From assembly GCA_023055425.1 (NCBI GenBank), contig JALGPY010000006.1, forward strand, positions 69,348,127 to 69,412,126: DNA of 64,000 nt, given 5' to 3'. Source of the DNA: Linanthus parryae. Taxonomy: Eukaryota; Streptophyta; Magnoliopsida; Ericales; Polemoniaceae. Both the position numbers and the translations under genes were made by a program. The notes under the pieces are model-generated. The model worked only from the letters and a program-made list of their open reading frames with translations. It was not told the origin of the DNA and searched no databases. Each line of letters starts with the position of its first letter. The first letter of the stretch is position 1. Shown piece by piece: positions 48,090 to 62,969 of the stretch.

Positions 48090-50921
48090 AGGAGTTAGTA
48101 TCTCTTGAGCAGAGAGCTTTTACGAATCAACTTTTTACTGAAGAGGAAGTTCGAGTAGCATTACACTAGTTGGCGCATATCAAGGTTCCGGGACCTGATG
48201 GATTACAGTATTCTTTTATCAGAGATACGGGAGCATTGTGGGACCAGACATTTAGGAGATCTGTCTACAGATTCTCAATAGAGATGCAGATATGTCCAGG
48301 TTTAATCACACCCTCATAACTCTTATTCCTAAAGTTAAAAAAGTTAGAAGAGCAACTGAATTACGACCTATCAGTATGTGCAATAAAATATATAAAATTG
48401 GGATGAAAGAAATGGCTAATCGGCTGAAAGTCATCCTTGATTCTCTGATTTATGAGAATCAAATTGCGTTCGTCCCTGGTAGGTTGATAACTGACAACAC
48501 TATAGCTGCTTTTGAGCTACTCCATACAATGAAAAACAGAAAGAAAGGGAAACATGACTATCTAGCATTTAAAGTTGACATGAGTAAAGCATATGATTGG
48601 GTGGAATTAAACTTTCTCCGGGCGGCAATGGAACGAATGGGGTTTGTGTTAAGGTGGATCGAACTGGTAATGAAGTGTGTGACTACTGCATCTTATAGCT
48701 TAATAGTCAATGGAGAAGTTCGTGGCAAGATCATCCCTGAGAGGGGGCTACGCCAAGGGTGCCCTTTATCCCCTTATTTATTTCTGTTAGTCAGCGAAAC
48801 TCTCTCACGAAGTTCGACTCTTGCTGTGCAGGATGGACGCCTTTCTGGATTAGCGGCTTCTAGAGGTGGCCTAACTGTATCTCATTTATTCTTTTCATAT
48901 GATAACTTGCTCTTCACTAAGGCCACGAGAGAAGTAATTGGGCACCTATGAAAGATTCGCAATGATTATGAGATTGCTTCGGGTCAGATCTTAAATCTGC
49001 ATAAATAGTATGTGGTGTTTTCAGACAATTTGAGTCAAGACGAGAAGGTAGCACTAAACAATGAGTGTGGAGTTCCGCTTGTAGCCGAGAACGACACATA
49101 CTTCGGTTTTCCTAATTTGGTTGGAAGAAGCAAAACTAAAAATTTCCCTTATCTCCCGGAATGAGTTCAGAAGAAGTTAAAAGGATGGAAGGGGAAGGAG
49201 CTTTCAGTAGCCGGAAAAGAGATTATGATAAAATCTGTGGTTCGAGCAATTCCAAACTATGTAATGGGGTGTTTATTGCTTCATAAGAAGACTTGCACGG
49301 TCCTGGAATGGTTAGTTCGTCAATTTTTGCGGGGCGGTGATGAAACAACAAGGAAGATGCATTGGGTGGCGTGGGACAAGCTGAAGAAACCAAAACAAGA
49401 TGGTGGTCTGGGTTTCTGAGATTTCTACGATTTCAATATTGCTATTTTAGCTAAGCAGACCTGGAGAATCCAACGGCGTCCAGACAGTTTAATCACTCGT
49501 CTGCTGAAAGCTAAATATCTCAGGTCCTCCTCTATTCTTGATGTTAAATCTTCCCCTCAGATTTCTTACGCTTTTCGCAGCATTTTAGCAGGGAGAGATC
49601 TAGTAAAATTGGGTCTTCATTGGCAAGTGGGAAATGGTAAGCAAATAAACATCTATAAGGAAAAATCGATTCCACGATTTAGCTCTTTTCGGGTATTGAC
49701 CACGTGCCCGGTTGGTTCTGAAAGTTTAAAGGTGAGTTCATTATTGGATGAAACTGGGGAAGCTTGGGATGAGGTCAAAGTGCGCAATATTTTTCTACCA
49801 GAAGATGCTGACGTTATTTTAACAGTCCATATTGGATGGATGCACGCAACAGATTCGGTTTCATGGTTGCATTCAGATGATTGTGGGTATTTTGTCTCTA
49901 CGGGCTATCAGGCGCAATTAATTCGTTCTAAGGGAGAACCATCTTCTTCAGCTGGACACATACACAGTAATTGGTTACAAAAAATTTGGCGGCTTAAGAT
50001 TCCGAAGAAAATCTTGTTCCCTTCCTTGATAATCTGGCAATCCTCCTTGCCAGTCACAACTAGAATGAAAGATCGAGGATTGAATGTTCACACTCGTTGT
50101 TACATTTGCAATGAAGCAGATGAAACGGAAATGGCCTGTTTTTACAATGCCCATCGTCAAAAGAAATATGGACAGGAATTTTGGGGGAAAGTTTTCTGCA
50201 GAAGTATATGGGTGATATGAAGGAGTGGATATTTCAAGTGTTTTCATGCGAATCAAATGACATTTCAGAAAATTTTGCTATGGTAGTCTGGGGGATTTGG
50301 AAGAGAAGAAATTTCTGATCTTTGACGGAAAACCAAAACAGCATAGGAGGTTATTGACAACTGCAGAGATTTTCTTTGGTGGTATAAAGAAGCTCGGATC
50401 AAAGGGTATTTGGGTGATGAATTCGAAGCCACATCCAAGAATATTGTTTGGACTAAGCCACTCACGGGTCGAATCAAAGTTAACTTGGACGCCTCATGGA
50501 TTAAAGGTGACGTAGCTACTGGAATCGGGTGTGTTTTACGAGATGAAGTTGGTACATTTTTGGTAGGCCGCCGTTGTCGTATACCCCGAGCTAGATCCCC
50601 TTTGGTTGTAGAGTTGCTAGCTATGGAATAAGGCATTCGTCTTGCCACTGAGCTGCACTACGGGAACTTGGGAATCAAATATGATTGCTTGCCTACGGTG
50701 AAACTTCTGCGCGACGGAGCATCAGGCAATCTGAGAGCTATCAACGCACTGGCAGAGATAAAGAACACTTTAGAAGCCTCCAAAGCGCTTCTAAGCTCTC
50801 TGAACAGTGTAATAATTTCCCATGTAGCTAGGGTAGGAAATGAATTAGCGCACAGTTTTGCAAAAAAAAGGCTTAGTAGAGGACGATATGTCTTATTACA
50901 CAATAGCACCACAATGGGATA
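48090..50921 (+). pseudogene. LINE ORF2: reverse transcriptase, zinc-binding and RNase H part
   Basis: It continues ORF2 after element D. The RT reads TLITLIPKVKKV, RPISMCNKIYKI, FVPGRLITDN, FKVDMSKAYDWVE and GLRQGCPLSPYLF. The catalytic motif normally ending in ADD reads SYDNLLF, so one metal-binding aspartate is gone. A zinc-binding region follows (WRLKIPKKILF, CYICNEADETE), then RNase H (VNLDASWIKGDVATGIG, VVELLAME, HVARVGNELAHSFAKK). Stops lie at 48169, 48949, 49418, 50218 and 50629. An A-rich tail near 50980 marks the 3' end. The RNase H places it in the plant L1-type lineage that carries this domain. Confidence 0.9.
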
Positions 50922-51099
50922 ACAAGGTACTAGATGCTGATCTCTTGGGTTTGACATCCCAGTTTTAATGAAATCTTTTTCCCTAAAAAACACAATACAA
51001 CAATATAATAGAACACTATACTAACCACGAAGATACAAACATAAACTACGTGTAACAAGGCTATGCGAACATATACATCGCTAGCAAAGGTAGACATAA

Positions 51100-51158
51100 C
51101 CCCCCCCCCCCCCCCACACACACACACACACTTAAGATATTCATTATCCTCAATGAAT
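51100..51158 (-). other. Stem-loop and expanded G/GT tract of element F
   Basis: In element sense, ATTCATT and AATGAAT arms (51139-51158) around a loop containing AGGA are followed by CTTAAGTGTGTG and then a run of about 16 G. The G run and GT repeats look like slippage expansion of the GTGTGGGGG tract. The stem differs from that of E by a paired change. Confidence 0.7.
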
Positions 51159-51230
51159 TTAGAGTGTATGTAAGAGGACACGATATCAAAGTGTAGGATT
51201 TAATGGAGTTTTTCACAAGTGCTGCAGGTT

Positions 51231-51410
51231 ATTTCACACGAAATGACCTCATTTCGCACGAAATGATTTTGTATGAAATGGTCCATTTCTTAAGAAATGG
51301 TTTTGATTTTGCAAAACAGTTGACCTTTTTCATTTCCACGAAATGGTTTCCAAAGTTTTTTTCCAAGTGTAGAGGCATTTTGTACGAAATGGAGCATTTC
51401 GTATGAAATG
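51231..51410 (-). repeat. Palindrome cluster of element F
   Basis: Repeated palindromic words of the CATTTCGNACGAAATG type lie at 51231, 51250, 51376 and 51395, plus the perfect 18-bp CCATTTCTTAAGAAATGG at 51283-51300. They occupy the same place, about 200 nt after the post-stop block, as TGCGTATATACGCA in A and B. Confidence 0.88.
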
Positions 51411-51621
51411 GTGGCGATTTACCTCTTTTTCTCTCCATTTTTACCTAGACACCGGACTCCGAAGTGCACTTTGCACCTCAAGAAGGGGAATCCATCACCT
51501 ATTCTTCCTCTTGCATTCCTGGAAACTAAATTCAAACGTCAGAACTCTCCCTCTCATCTCTCACAATAAAATATGGATAACTCAAAAGCACAAACTAACA
51601 TGGATAACATCCTACTCTACA

Positions 51622-51680
51622 TTGGGTTGCCTCCCAAGAAGCGCTTATAATTTAAGGTCGACGACCCGACCCAGTTACCT
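51622..51680 (-). other. Conserved post-stop block, element F
   Basis: In element sense, GGTAACTGGGTCGGG, GTCGTCGACC, then CTTGGGAGGCAACCCAATG. Here it follows the stop of a protease-terminated ORF (51688). Confidence 0.87.
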
Positions 51681-51687
51681 CTTCCAC

Positions 51688-52418
51688 CTAGAAAGGTGGC
51701 TTGGCACGACGTGCCTCATCCTCTTGTGGTCTCTGCATGATTTTCCAAACAACCTTGTGCTTTACTTTAGGATCAGGTGGATCCTCCTTTGTCACATCTG
51801 GATGTTGGTGCACTACATGCACAACATGTAGAACTGCTGAGTGCCCCTGAGACTGTTGGGGAGTAGGATTGAAAACTCTGAAGGTCTCACGTACGTTGTT
51901 GATCCTCATGATAAACTCCACATTCTCAACATCTATCAATGTCCGACCGGTAGCCAAGAAGGGCTTACCTAGGATAATAGGAATGTCTCCCGTCTTCATC
52001 TCAAGAATCACAAAATCAACTGGGATAATGGAATTCCCAAACTTCACCAAAAATATCCTCCACCACCCCATAGGCTCTTTTTAATGAATTGTCTGGAAAT
52101 TGCAGATTAATACAGGTAGGTCGCGCCCCCACACCTAACTTCTGAAATACCAACAAACCCATCAAATTGACGCTCGCCCCCAAATCACATAGGGCCTGTC
52201 CAGTGTAGGCTCCACCTAGAGTAGCTTCAGTCACGAAGTTGCCTGGATCTTTCTGCATCTGTGGTAATCCATACAAGGCACATGAGTTAACCTACTCAGA
52301 CAAGTCCGTAGTCTGAAAGTCATCAACAACTTTCTTCCCCAACACTGCATCTTTCATGAATTTAACATACTTAGGCATCATCTTGACTTCCTCAATCAGT
52401 GGTATGTTAATGTGCATC
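51688..52418 (-). pseudogene. Gag C-terminus and protease of element F
   Basis: The reading NIPLIEEVKMMPKYVKFMKD (from about 52411) aligns with the gag end of copy A. It continues to a protease with ALCDLGASVNLMG and IILGKPFLATGRTLID. A stop near 52293 and a frame change near 52016-52070 break it. The ORF ends shortly after the protease, with no RT. The upstream gag part lies beyond the E insertion. Confidence 0.85.
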
Positions 52419-54101
52419 TGATAACTCTGCATTAGAGTTATATTTCTTCTACGTTTGTGTACTGTTTTGTGTGAATTTAGGGTAGATTATATTAAAAATA
52501 CACTATGAACTTGAGGAAATTTAGTAAATGTAGCTTTGAGCGATAACTTGTAAATTCGGGCGTTTCTCGCATTATTTTATGATATTTTGTCACGTTTGAT
52601 CGCACGGGTGTGTTTCGTGTTGTTTTGACAGAAAACGTAACTCGGAGACTGAAAGAAGAGGAGAAACGAACTTCAGAAATTGAGACAAAGCTCGTGATTG
52701 GAGAGAAGACGACAAGATCAGCACATCACACGACTTGCAAAACTGAGGTCGTGTGATATGGAGCAAGACTTAGAATAAATTTGAAGGAGAAAATTGAGCA
52801 ACTCACTGTTTCCACGACTTGAGTGGCTGATTGTGCGTTCATCTTAAGGAGATCGCACGATCTGGTTTTGGCTGATCGTGTGATCTGATTGAAGGAAAAC
52901 AAGTCCTCGACGCAACTCACCCCAGATCGCATGATCAGGAATTTCAGATCATGTGATCTGCTTAAGAAGAAAAAAAAACACACGGACTCTCCTAAACCTA
53001 ATTGGAGATAATTAATATAAAAACAACTACAATTAAAGGGAGAGGATTCATTGGGGAAAAGGCAACGAACGTGAGAAGGGAGAGACGAAGAACAAGAGGA
53101 GGACTCCTCCTCCATTGAAGATCTAGGTTTTGTTTCCTTCTTCTCCTCTCTCAATCTTGTTATGGATAAAATTGTTAATCTTGTTTGGTTGATTAATATT
53201 AGCTACACTCCATTGATAGGCATCTCTAGAGAGCCTAGGGTTTATGTAGGCGAATGATTTTCCGGGTTTAGACTTGTCTCATGCGTTTAAACTTTGAGCT
53301 ATTGAATGAATATTTAGTTTCTTGAACTTGTTAGTGAGTCTCGCCTATTTACAAGGCGTGATAATGATTTAATCTTCATGAAAACTAGGGTTTGTTCATA
53401 GTTCATTGTTTTTCTTAATGTTAATGGTTATTTTAGTTACATGTTCTTGTTCTATACTTAATCCTTAGTGTGAAAGGAGTGATCAACCGGACGCGCTAGC
53501 TAATTAGATGAGTGCACGACAGTGACTTAGCCTAATTGTGATGAGAACTTGAACACAATCCCGAATCACCGAGACCGAAAAGGAGACGTGTTAGGATTGG
53601 CCTTAGTGTGGGTAGATTTGGTAGGATTATTCAGCTGTTCCGTGAAATGGTGGGCCGACAGGACCCGTTATCGTACCAGTAGATGACCAGCTAGAACGGA
53701 CCGGTAGACAACATGAGACCGAGAGGAGATTGTAGTTAACCGAGACGTAAAATGACATGAGACCGACAGGATATTGTCATAGCGTATTACCCGGCTGAAC
53801 TAAAATAGGATTGACGTGTTACATAGCTGAATCGGAATTCGTCTACAGCCCTAGGTGATCTAGAGATCGCCTAGTTTCTCCATATCTATCTTTTAAAAAT
53901 AATAAAATACAAAAATATTAGATTAGTTGTTATTTCAATTCTTAAATCCATCAAATATTTCCTCCTGTACCGTACTCTTAATTAAGTAACTAATTAGATA
54001 ATTTCAAGTCTGTCCTCGTGGGATCGATAACTCGGGGTTGAAATACCACCCCTATATTACTTGACCGTGCACTTGCGCATACGCGTTAAGAAATTGCGTC
54101 A
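52419..54101 (+). repeat. 5' LTR of element E (1683 bp)
   Basis: It runs from TGATAACTCTGC to GCGTCA and is followed by AGTTTTTGGCGCCG. The terminal style matches the Athila LTRs of A and B, but the body is different. It carries inverted repeats (52725-52960) upstream of a TATA-like box (53013-53024). No second direct copy is in the window; an inverted partial copy lies at 63646-64000. Confidence 0.88.
52725..53024 (+). promoter_or_regulatory. LTR inverted repeats and TATA box of element E
   Basis: There are three inverted repeats: ATCACACGAC with GTCGTGTGAT (52725-52757), AGATCGCACGATC with GATCGTGTGATCT (52850-52886, one mismatch), and CAGATCGCATGATC with GATCATGTGATCTG (52923-52960, one mismatch). 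TAATATAAAAAC at 53013 follows about 50 nt later. The order and spacing mirror the A/B LTR. Confidence 0.6.
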
Positions 54102-54107
54102 AGTTTT

Positions 54108-54125
54108 TGGCGCCGTTGCCGAGGA
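54108..54125 (+). other. Primer binding site, tRNA-Asp type, element E
   Basis: TGGCGCCGTTGCCGAGGA is one change from the site in A and B, and is 6 nt after the LTR end. Confidence 0.88.
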
Positions 54126-54266
54126 CAGCGGTAGATTATTTAGTTAGTAGTTAGTTTAGAGTACTTTCATTTTAGTTTTATTTTATTCTATTATCTATCT
54201 ATGTGCTTCACGGGTGTCTTGTGAGTCTGTTTTTCAGGAACACGGGAAGCAAGAGAAAATATAAGC

Positions 54267-54925
54267 ATGTGGAGCGAAGACTGTTATTCGGGTCCCCCCT
54301 ACTATTTCCACTGCAGGGGTAACCATGAAGACGAGGACGCATTAATAACTTGGTGCTACGTATGCGGCATTTGGCACGACCGTAGAGACTCATGTCGAGT
54401 ACATGCCCCCCAGCTTCATCAGCACCAGGAAGACTCATCAGCGATTATGGCAGAACGGCGTAGTATTATGAATGACATCGAAGTGTGCGCCAAATTTTGT
54501 CCATCGCTTCACAATTACCACAAGATGATTCTGCCACAGGTAAGGAATGCGTGAGGGAGATGTTGGAGAGGATAAAGAAACGAATAGAAAAACTGCCAAC
54601 AGGAGGGGAATCTAGTATTCAAGAGCCACAAGAGGATCACTTGCCACATGACAGTGAGCCTCACATTGAACCTTCATCATCCCCACCACAAGTGGAAAAA
54701 AGAGATACCTGAGCCGAACGAAGACTGCAGTGTCCAGGAACCATTGGTGGACACCGCCACTTATGAGGACTCAGACTCTGATTCAGACTTGGGTGGACCT
54801 GTGTGCCCAAGATGGGAGGACCTTCCGTATCGCCAGCCAAAACTGCAAGAGCCCTCACTTCCTTGGCATGAATGGGAAGACACCAACATTGGAAGTATGT
54901 GGGGTGCCGACGATGAAGCTGATGA
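54267..54925 (+). pseudogene. Unrecognised ORF of element E, N-terminal part
   Basis: It starts MWSEDCYSGPPYYFHC. A cysteine/histidine-rich stretch (CYVCGIWHDRRDSCRVH) could bind zinc. It crosses frame breaks near 54540 and 54700, then has an acidic stretch (YEDSDSDSDLGGP) and reaches the C insertion at 54925. The MW start, aromatic N-terminus and acidic middle resemble the ORF of element D. It continues at 62417. Confidence 0.5.
54921..54925. other. Target-site duplication GATGA of element C
   Basis: GATGA at 54921-54925 is repeated at 62417-62421, directly outside the two LTRs. Confidence 0.95.
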
Positions 54926-55248
54926 TGTAATACCCCATTTTTATTATAGGGATAATTGTTGACTTTTCGTATAAATTAGATGTTAATTAGAAGGCTAGTG
55001 GGGAGGTAGATGTAATTTTAAATGACTCTAATTAGTTGTTGGTTGGGGTGAAAGTGTACTTTTCAAAAACTTCAAAACCTTGTGAGCAATTAAACAAAAA
55101 AAGGAAATAAAATAAAGAATTTTTTTTTCCCCCAACACACCTGCAGATGTGTGTTTCCCAACATTTCTCCATCCCCTAAAATTTCTCCACCCCCAACACC
55201 TCTTCTCCCTCTCTCACATAAACTCTCCCTTCTCTCCCTCTCTCTTAC

Positions 55249-55309
<61 letters not shown>

Positions 55310-58300
55310 GTCATTTTATCTCTTCCCCTCCCTCTATATATACCTCCTCCTCCCTCTCTTCTTCGGCACCAGCACACCCGACCCCACCATCACCCTCACC
55401 ACCTCTTCTCCCTCTCTGCCTTTCCCCTCCATCTCACTGCCCCTCTCTCTCTCTCCTCTGGTCCTGGCCGAGAGAACCCACAAGCATCACCACCACCGGA
55501 GACCACCACCATCACCAACGCCACCACCCACACCACTACTCTCTCCCCTCCAACTCTCACCCCCGTCTCCCTCTCTGCCTCTCTGTTTTGCCCGGCGAGA
55601 AACCCAGCAGGAGCACACAGCAGCTGCAGCGGCCTTGCCGCTGCCATCTCCGGCGACTCACCCACCACCAGCAACACCCACGCCATCTCCAACACCATAT
55701 CTTCTCTCTCTTTCTCTGCACGACCAGAAGAAGAAGAGGTGGACGAAAACAGTAGCAGCAGCAGAAGGCAGCGGCCCAAGACCGCCACCATCGCCGCTGC
55801 CACCGTCGGGAGCCACCTGATCCATCACCACCTCCCTTTTCTCTCCATCTCTCTCGATCCCACTCTCTGTAATGACCTCAGAAGATGAAGAGGAAGCGGA
55901 GAAAGGCTGCCACAGCAGCAGCTGAATCAAGGTCGCCGAAGTTCCACCATTTTTACCGGCGACCTCGACGAAAGCTTCGACCCGATCAAAACAGGGGCAC
56001 CCAGGCCCTTCCTCCCACCTCTACAGCATCCTGGAGGTCCGACCAGCCTCCAAGAGGTCTTGGACGCGCCGAGAAGTGACCGGAGAAGTGCCCACCGAAC
56101 ACCACCTCCGGCGACTTTTTCGGGAGCCCAACCCGACCCATTTCTTGGCTGTTTTTGATGATTTTTGCGGCGGGTAAGCTCCAAAACCTCTTATTAATCG
56201 TTTTAGGTTGACAAAATGTGATCTTAAGGGCTCAACTTGAATTCGGGTTGAAGGAGCATGGAGCTTATGCGTGAACTATGTGCTTGGGGGTTGTTTTGTA
56301 CTTTTCGGAAACTTAGGGGTGGTGAGGGTCTTTTACTGAAACTATTAGGGGGCTGGATATAGCTCCTACAATCTTTATTTATTATATATTTAATTGTTTA
56401 AAACTATTAGAAATGTTTATTAAATTGTGTTTCAAATGAATACAAAGTAGAATGAACAAAAAGGATGTGTTTTAATAAATCTCTTCTTGAAAAATAAGCT
56501 ATTAAAGATACTGCGAGTATATGTAAATGTTGTTCTAATTTTCTAATTATTTACTAAATGTCGCATTTATGCCATTCAAATAATGTTTCAAATAAGTTAT
56601 TCATATTTTACCAACATGGATATTTGTTTAAATAATGTTGCATCAAAAATAGCCGTTTTAGATAAAAACAACTCTTTATTAAATTACAAATACTCTTTTC
56701 TTATTACTAGTAATTCTATTAGATTGTTTTTCTTAAATAAGTATTTGTAAGAGTTGTTCTAATTATTCTATTATTTTAAAGTATAACACTCGAGACGGGT
56801 TTCTTTGGGATCGTGAGAGCTTGACCTAGTATTAGACATAGCCGAGCACTCGTATATAGCTAGTGCTATCATTTTTGAAGTATTATTGTTGTAATTAGAA
56901 ATTGGTAATTGTAGGCGACGGATTCGCAAACAAGGGCTACAACCGTTCGTATGAGCTTTTATGTGATAATTGCTATTGGATCAGGTGAGTTATATGCTTA
57001 GCCTTGATTGCCTAGCTCCCTTCGTGTCAAACGTCATTTATATTTTATGTCTCAAAATATACTTGTGAGTTTTACGAGCTTAGCCTTGCGTGACAGCTTT
57101 CGTGTCCACTACTAATTTAATTGAAAATGGTTGTCGTGTTTCATCCCATAATAGATAATGTGTTTTGTTTGTTTCGAATCTTTAAAATATTATTTGTGTT
57201 GGGAATACTTGTCGCACTTTATCGGAATCAGTAATCACATAATCTATACGAACCAGTGATGTTACTTGTATTGGGTGATGATTCCCTGGGCTTAGTCCCT
57301 AAAGAGATAATCGGGTTCGATCCCCGGTGTTACTTGTGTTGGGTGATGATTCCCTGGGCTAAGTCCCTAAAGAGATATTCGGGTTCGACCCCCGAAATAA
57401 AATGATTAGCATGTACCGGAACCAGTTATATTACTTATTACGGGTGATGATTCCCTGGGATTCGATCCCTAAAGATATGGCACTACGTGCACCCCGACTC
57501 CTTCGTCGTAGGCTGGAGTACTGCTTCTAGATACCACTCCTTTGATTGACGCTCTTAGGGGGGTGTTGCAACACTTAAGGTCTAGAATGTCTGATTGTGG
57601 TCACTGGTCTACCCGGGTACTGTGAGATCAATAATAATATGATTACAGTTATTTGTAAGTCGTGTTACGAACAGTCATCCATATCTGAAAGAATTAATCG
57701 GGAAACTTTTGACGTATCATAAATGTTATTGAGTTATCGTGGTAAACGGATTTGTTGTGGGAAACAAATCGATACTTGTTAATTGATAACTCGACGTCTT
57801 TGTCGGCATTATTAGCTGGCAGGCCTTTGTCGGCATTATTGTATACGACTACTGTGCTTAACAGTTGGATTATTGGATTCTATTTTGGTTTTGTTTCATT
57901 ATTTAACATTGTTGTTTTTACTATTGTGCACTCTGATAAAGTTTTGACTTATACTCTGTTACTCTCGTTTATTTAACACGTGACCCTACAGCCTTTCGTA
58001 ACCTTCCTGTTTTTACATGCTAAGGTGTAACTCTCTCAGCATTTCTTGCTGGCTTTCGAAAAACTGCGGTCTTTGTTTCATTCCCCCGCAGGTCTACGAG
58101 CTGAGATTTTGGAGTAGCGGGATTCGAGACACACGTAGATTGTCACACATCATCACTTTACGATGAGAACACTAGTTTAAAATCAGTATATTAATGTTGT
58201 AGCATGTATTGTAGCCTAAATACGATAATGTAATAACTTGTCTTTTTACTTTTATGGGATGTAATGTTCTCGATTTCCGCTATTCGAGTAGCACTCTCCC

Positions 58301-58334
58301 GGTCTCTACCGAGCCGGAACTGCGGAGTGTTGAA
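54926..58334 (+). repeat. 5' LTR of element C (3409 bp)
   Basis: It starts TGTAATACCCC and ends GTGTTGAA, where the 3' LTR has GTGTTGCA. It holds a CT run (55252-55307), a CT/S/P-rich region with chance open frames, a possible splice donor (GGCGGGTAAGC near 56167), and a three-fold sub-repeat at 57264-57477 built on GGGTGATGATTCCCTGGG. Confidence 0.93.
55252..55307 (+). repeat. CT microsatellite in the 5' LTR of C
   Basis: A (CT)n run of about 56 bp. The matching run in the 3' LTR (59286-59388) is about twice as long with one G interruption, which explains most of the 48-bp LTR length difference. Confidence 0.95.
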
Positions 58335-58336
58335 GG

Positions 58337-58348
58337 TGGTATCAGAGC
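58337..58348 (+). other. Primer binding site, initiator tRNA-Met type, element C
   Basis: TGGTATCAGAGC lies 2 nt after the LTR end, the usual primer site of many plant LTR elements. Confidence 0.93.
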
Positions 58349-58959
58349 AGTTCGTTCCAAAAAGGGAATTTAAAACCTGTAGGGTAACCTAAAATGAACA
58401 TAGGGAAAGATAAAATACAGAAAGCCGGGTATTTGGGGGTGAAATCCTTTATAGACTCCTGCATGGTTAGCTGTTGCGTATTACCCGAGATTACTCTATT
58501 TTGTGTTTGGGCTCTAGTGCCGTTTCGAACATGTGGTCGTCTTTTCTACCTGGGAATTCTTCTTAATATATCCTTACGAGATATATGTTATGTGACTGAT
58601 TGATTTTGTCTATTATTTGGTTGTGAAATGCTCCTCGTGTATAGGACTTAAGTTGTGAAAGTACATATGGATACTTGGTTTGAGTGAAAGTTAATGTGTG
58701 ATACTTGTACAAGCGCCTGTTTCTACGAATTCAGGTCGGACTGGGGTGACGATCCCATGTACCGTACCACCCGAGGAACCAAGGGCGGACTAGGGTACCG
58801 ATCCTATGTATCGTACCTCTGGACACTCGTGACATGTCCTGTATTCTATATGTATTGGTAACTTGCTAAGTGTTATAGCGTTAGTGGTAACTCTAAGACC
58901 CGAGACCCGGGTTTCTCGTTCAAGCTTCGAGGATGAAGCTTAGTCCAAGGGGGGGAGGA
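58349..58959 (+). other. Interior of element C, noncoding, with polypurine tract
   Basis: It holds a short open frame (58394-58603) with no known motif and an imperfect direct repeat (CGGACTGGGGTGACGATCCC and CGGACTAGGGTACCGATCCT, 58737 and 58786). CCAAGGGGGGGAGGA at 58945-58959 directly precedes the 3' LTR and is the polypurine tract. Confidence 0.75.
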
Positions 58960-62416
<3,457 letters not shown>

Positions 62417-62911
62417 GATGATTCACTTGTTCCCATACCTATTGAGGTAAAAGCCCCGACTCATACTTTCGAAGAATTCTCCGTATCTCATATTAATCAA
62501 GTCTATGATGAGTTGGAAAGACTTGTCTATGGAGATTCTTATGGGTAAGAGCTTCATGAGAAATTTTCAATTCCTTGTCATATTGGCGAATTTATTGATG
62601 ATCCATATGCCATAGTCAAGGCGTTGGAAATCAACAAGTGTGGGGGTGTGGATGAATTGCATGGGTTATTTGAAGAGCATCTGGCACCAACGAGGTACTA
62701 TTGGGATGAATTTATGGAGAGCGACGCATTTGAGCCTAGAGGTACTTGGTGGAAGCTGATAAAGAAGATAAATTTCAAGATGAAAAGATTCAGCTTCTAC
62801 AACTCTCCACCATCTGCACAACACAGGGGTTCACTTGAAGTCATTAAAAAGCGATGGTGGAAGAAGAAGAAGTGGAGGGATAAAGCAGTCTCCACCATCC
62901 TTTTCGGTTGA
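62417..62911 (+). pseudogene. Unrecognised ORF of element E, C-terminal part with WWKKKKWR end
   Basis: It continues the frame of 54925 after the GATGA duplication (DSLVPIPIEVKAP). There is a stop at 62546-62548, and reading resumes to LGLFEEHL-like and TRYYWDEFMESDAFEP segments. It ends with FYNSPPSAQHRG and KKRWWKKKKWRDKA. The basic, tryptophan-rich ending matches the ORF of element D (RRWWKKKKWREK) at the DNA level too. Function is unknown; a nucleic-acid-binding role is only a guess from the charge. Confidence 0.55.
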
Positions 62912-62969
62912 GATAACCGCGTCGGGCCGTCGACCTTAAATTACAAGTGCTGCTTGGGAGGCAACCCAA
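62911..62969 (+). other. Conserved post-stop block, element E
   Basis: GATAACCGCGTCGGG, CCGTCGACCTTAAATTAC, then CTTGGGAGGCAACCCAATG, starting at the stop codon of the WWKKKKWR ORF. This is the only plus-strand copy, in keeping with the orientation of E. Confidence 0.87.

Larger units (their letters stand above)
50988..52418 (-). mobile_element. Element F: gag-protease-only Athila relative, interrupted by E
   Basis: In element sense it reads gag end, protease, stop, post-stop block, palindromes and stem-loop plus G-rich tract, with RT, RNase H and integrase absent. Its left edge is the LINE A-tail near 50987, where the shared sequence ACACAATACAACAATATAAT begins (also at 44679). Its right edge is the insertion point of element E. 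Confidence 0.8.

Noticed and set aside
52726..53154. 142-codon minus-strand ORF in the E LTR
   Set aside because: Lies in the LTR promoter region, has no motif, and is antisense to the element.
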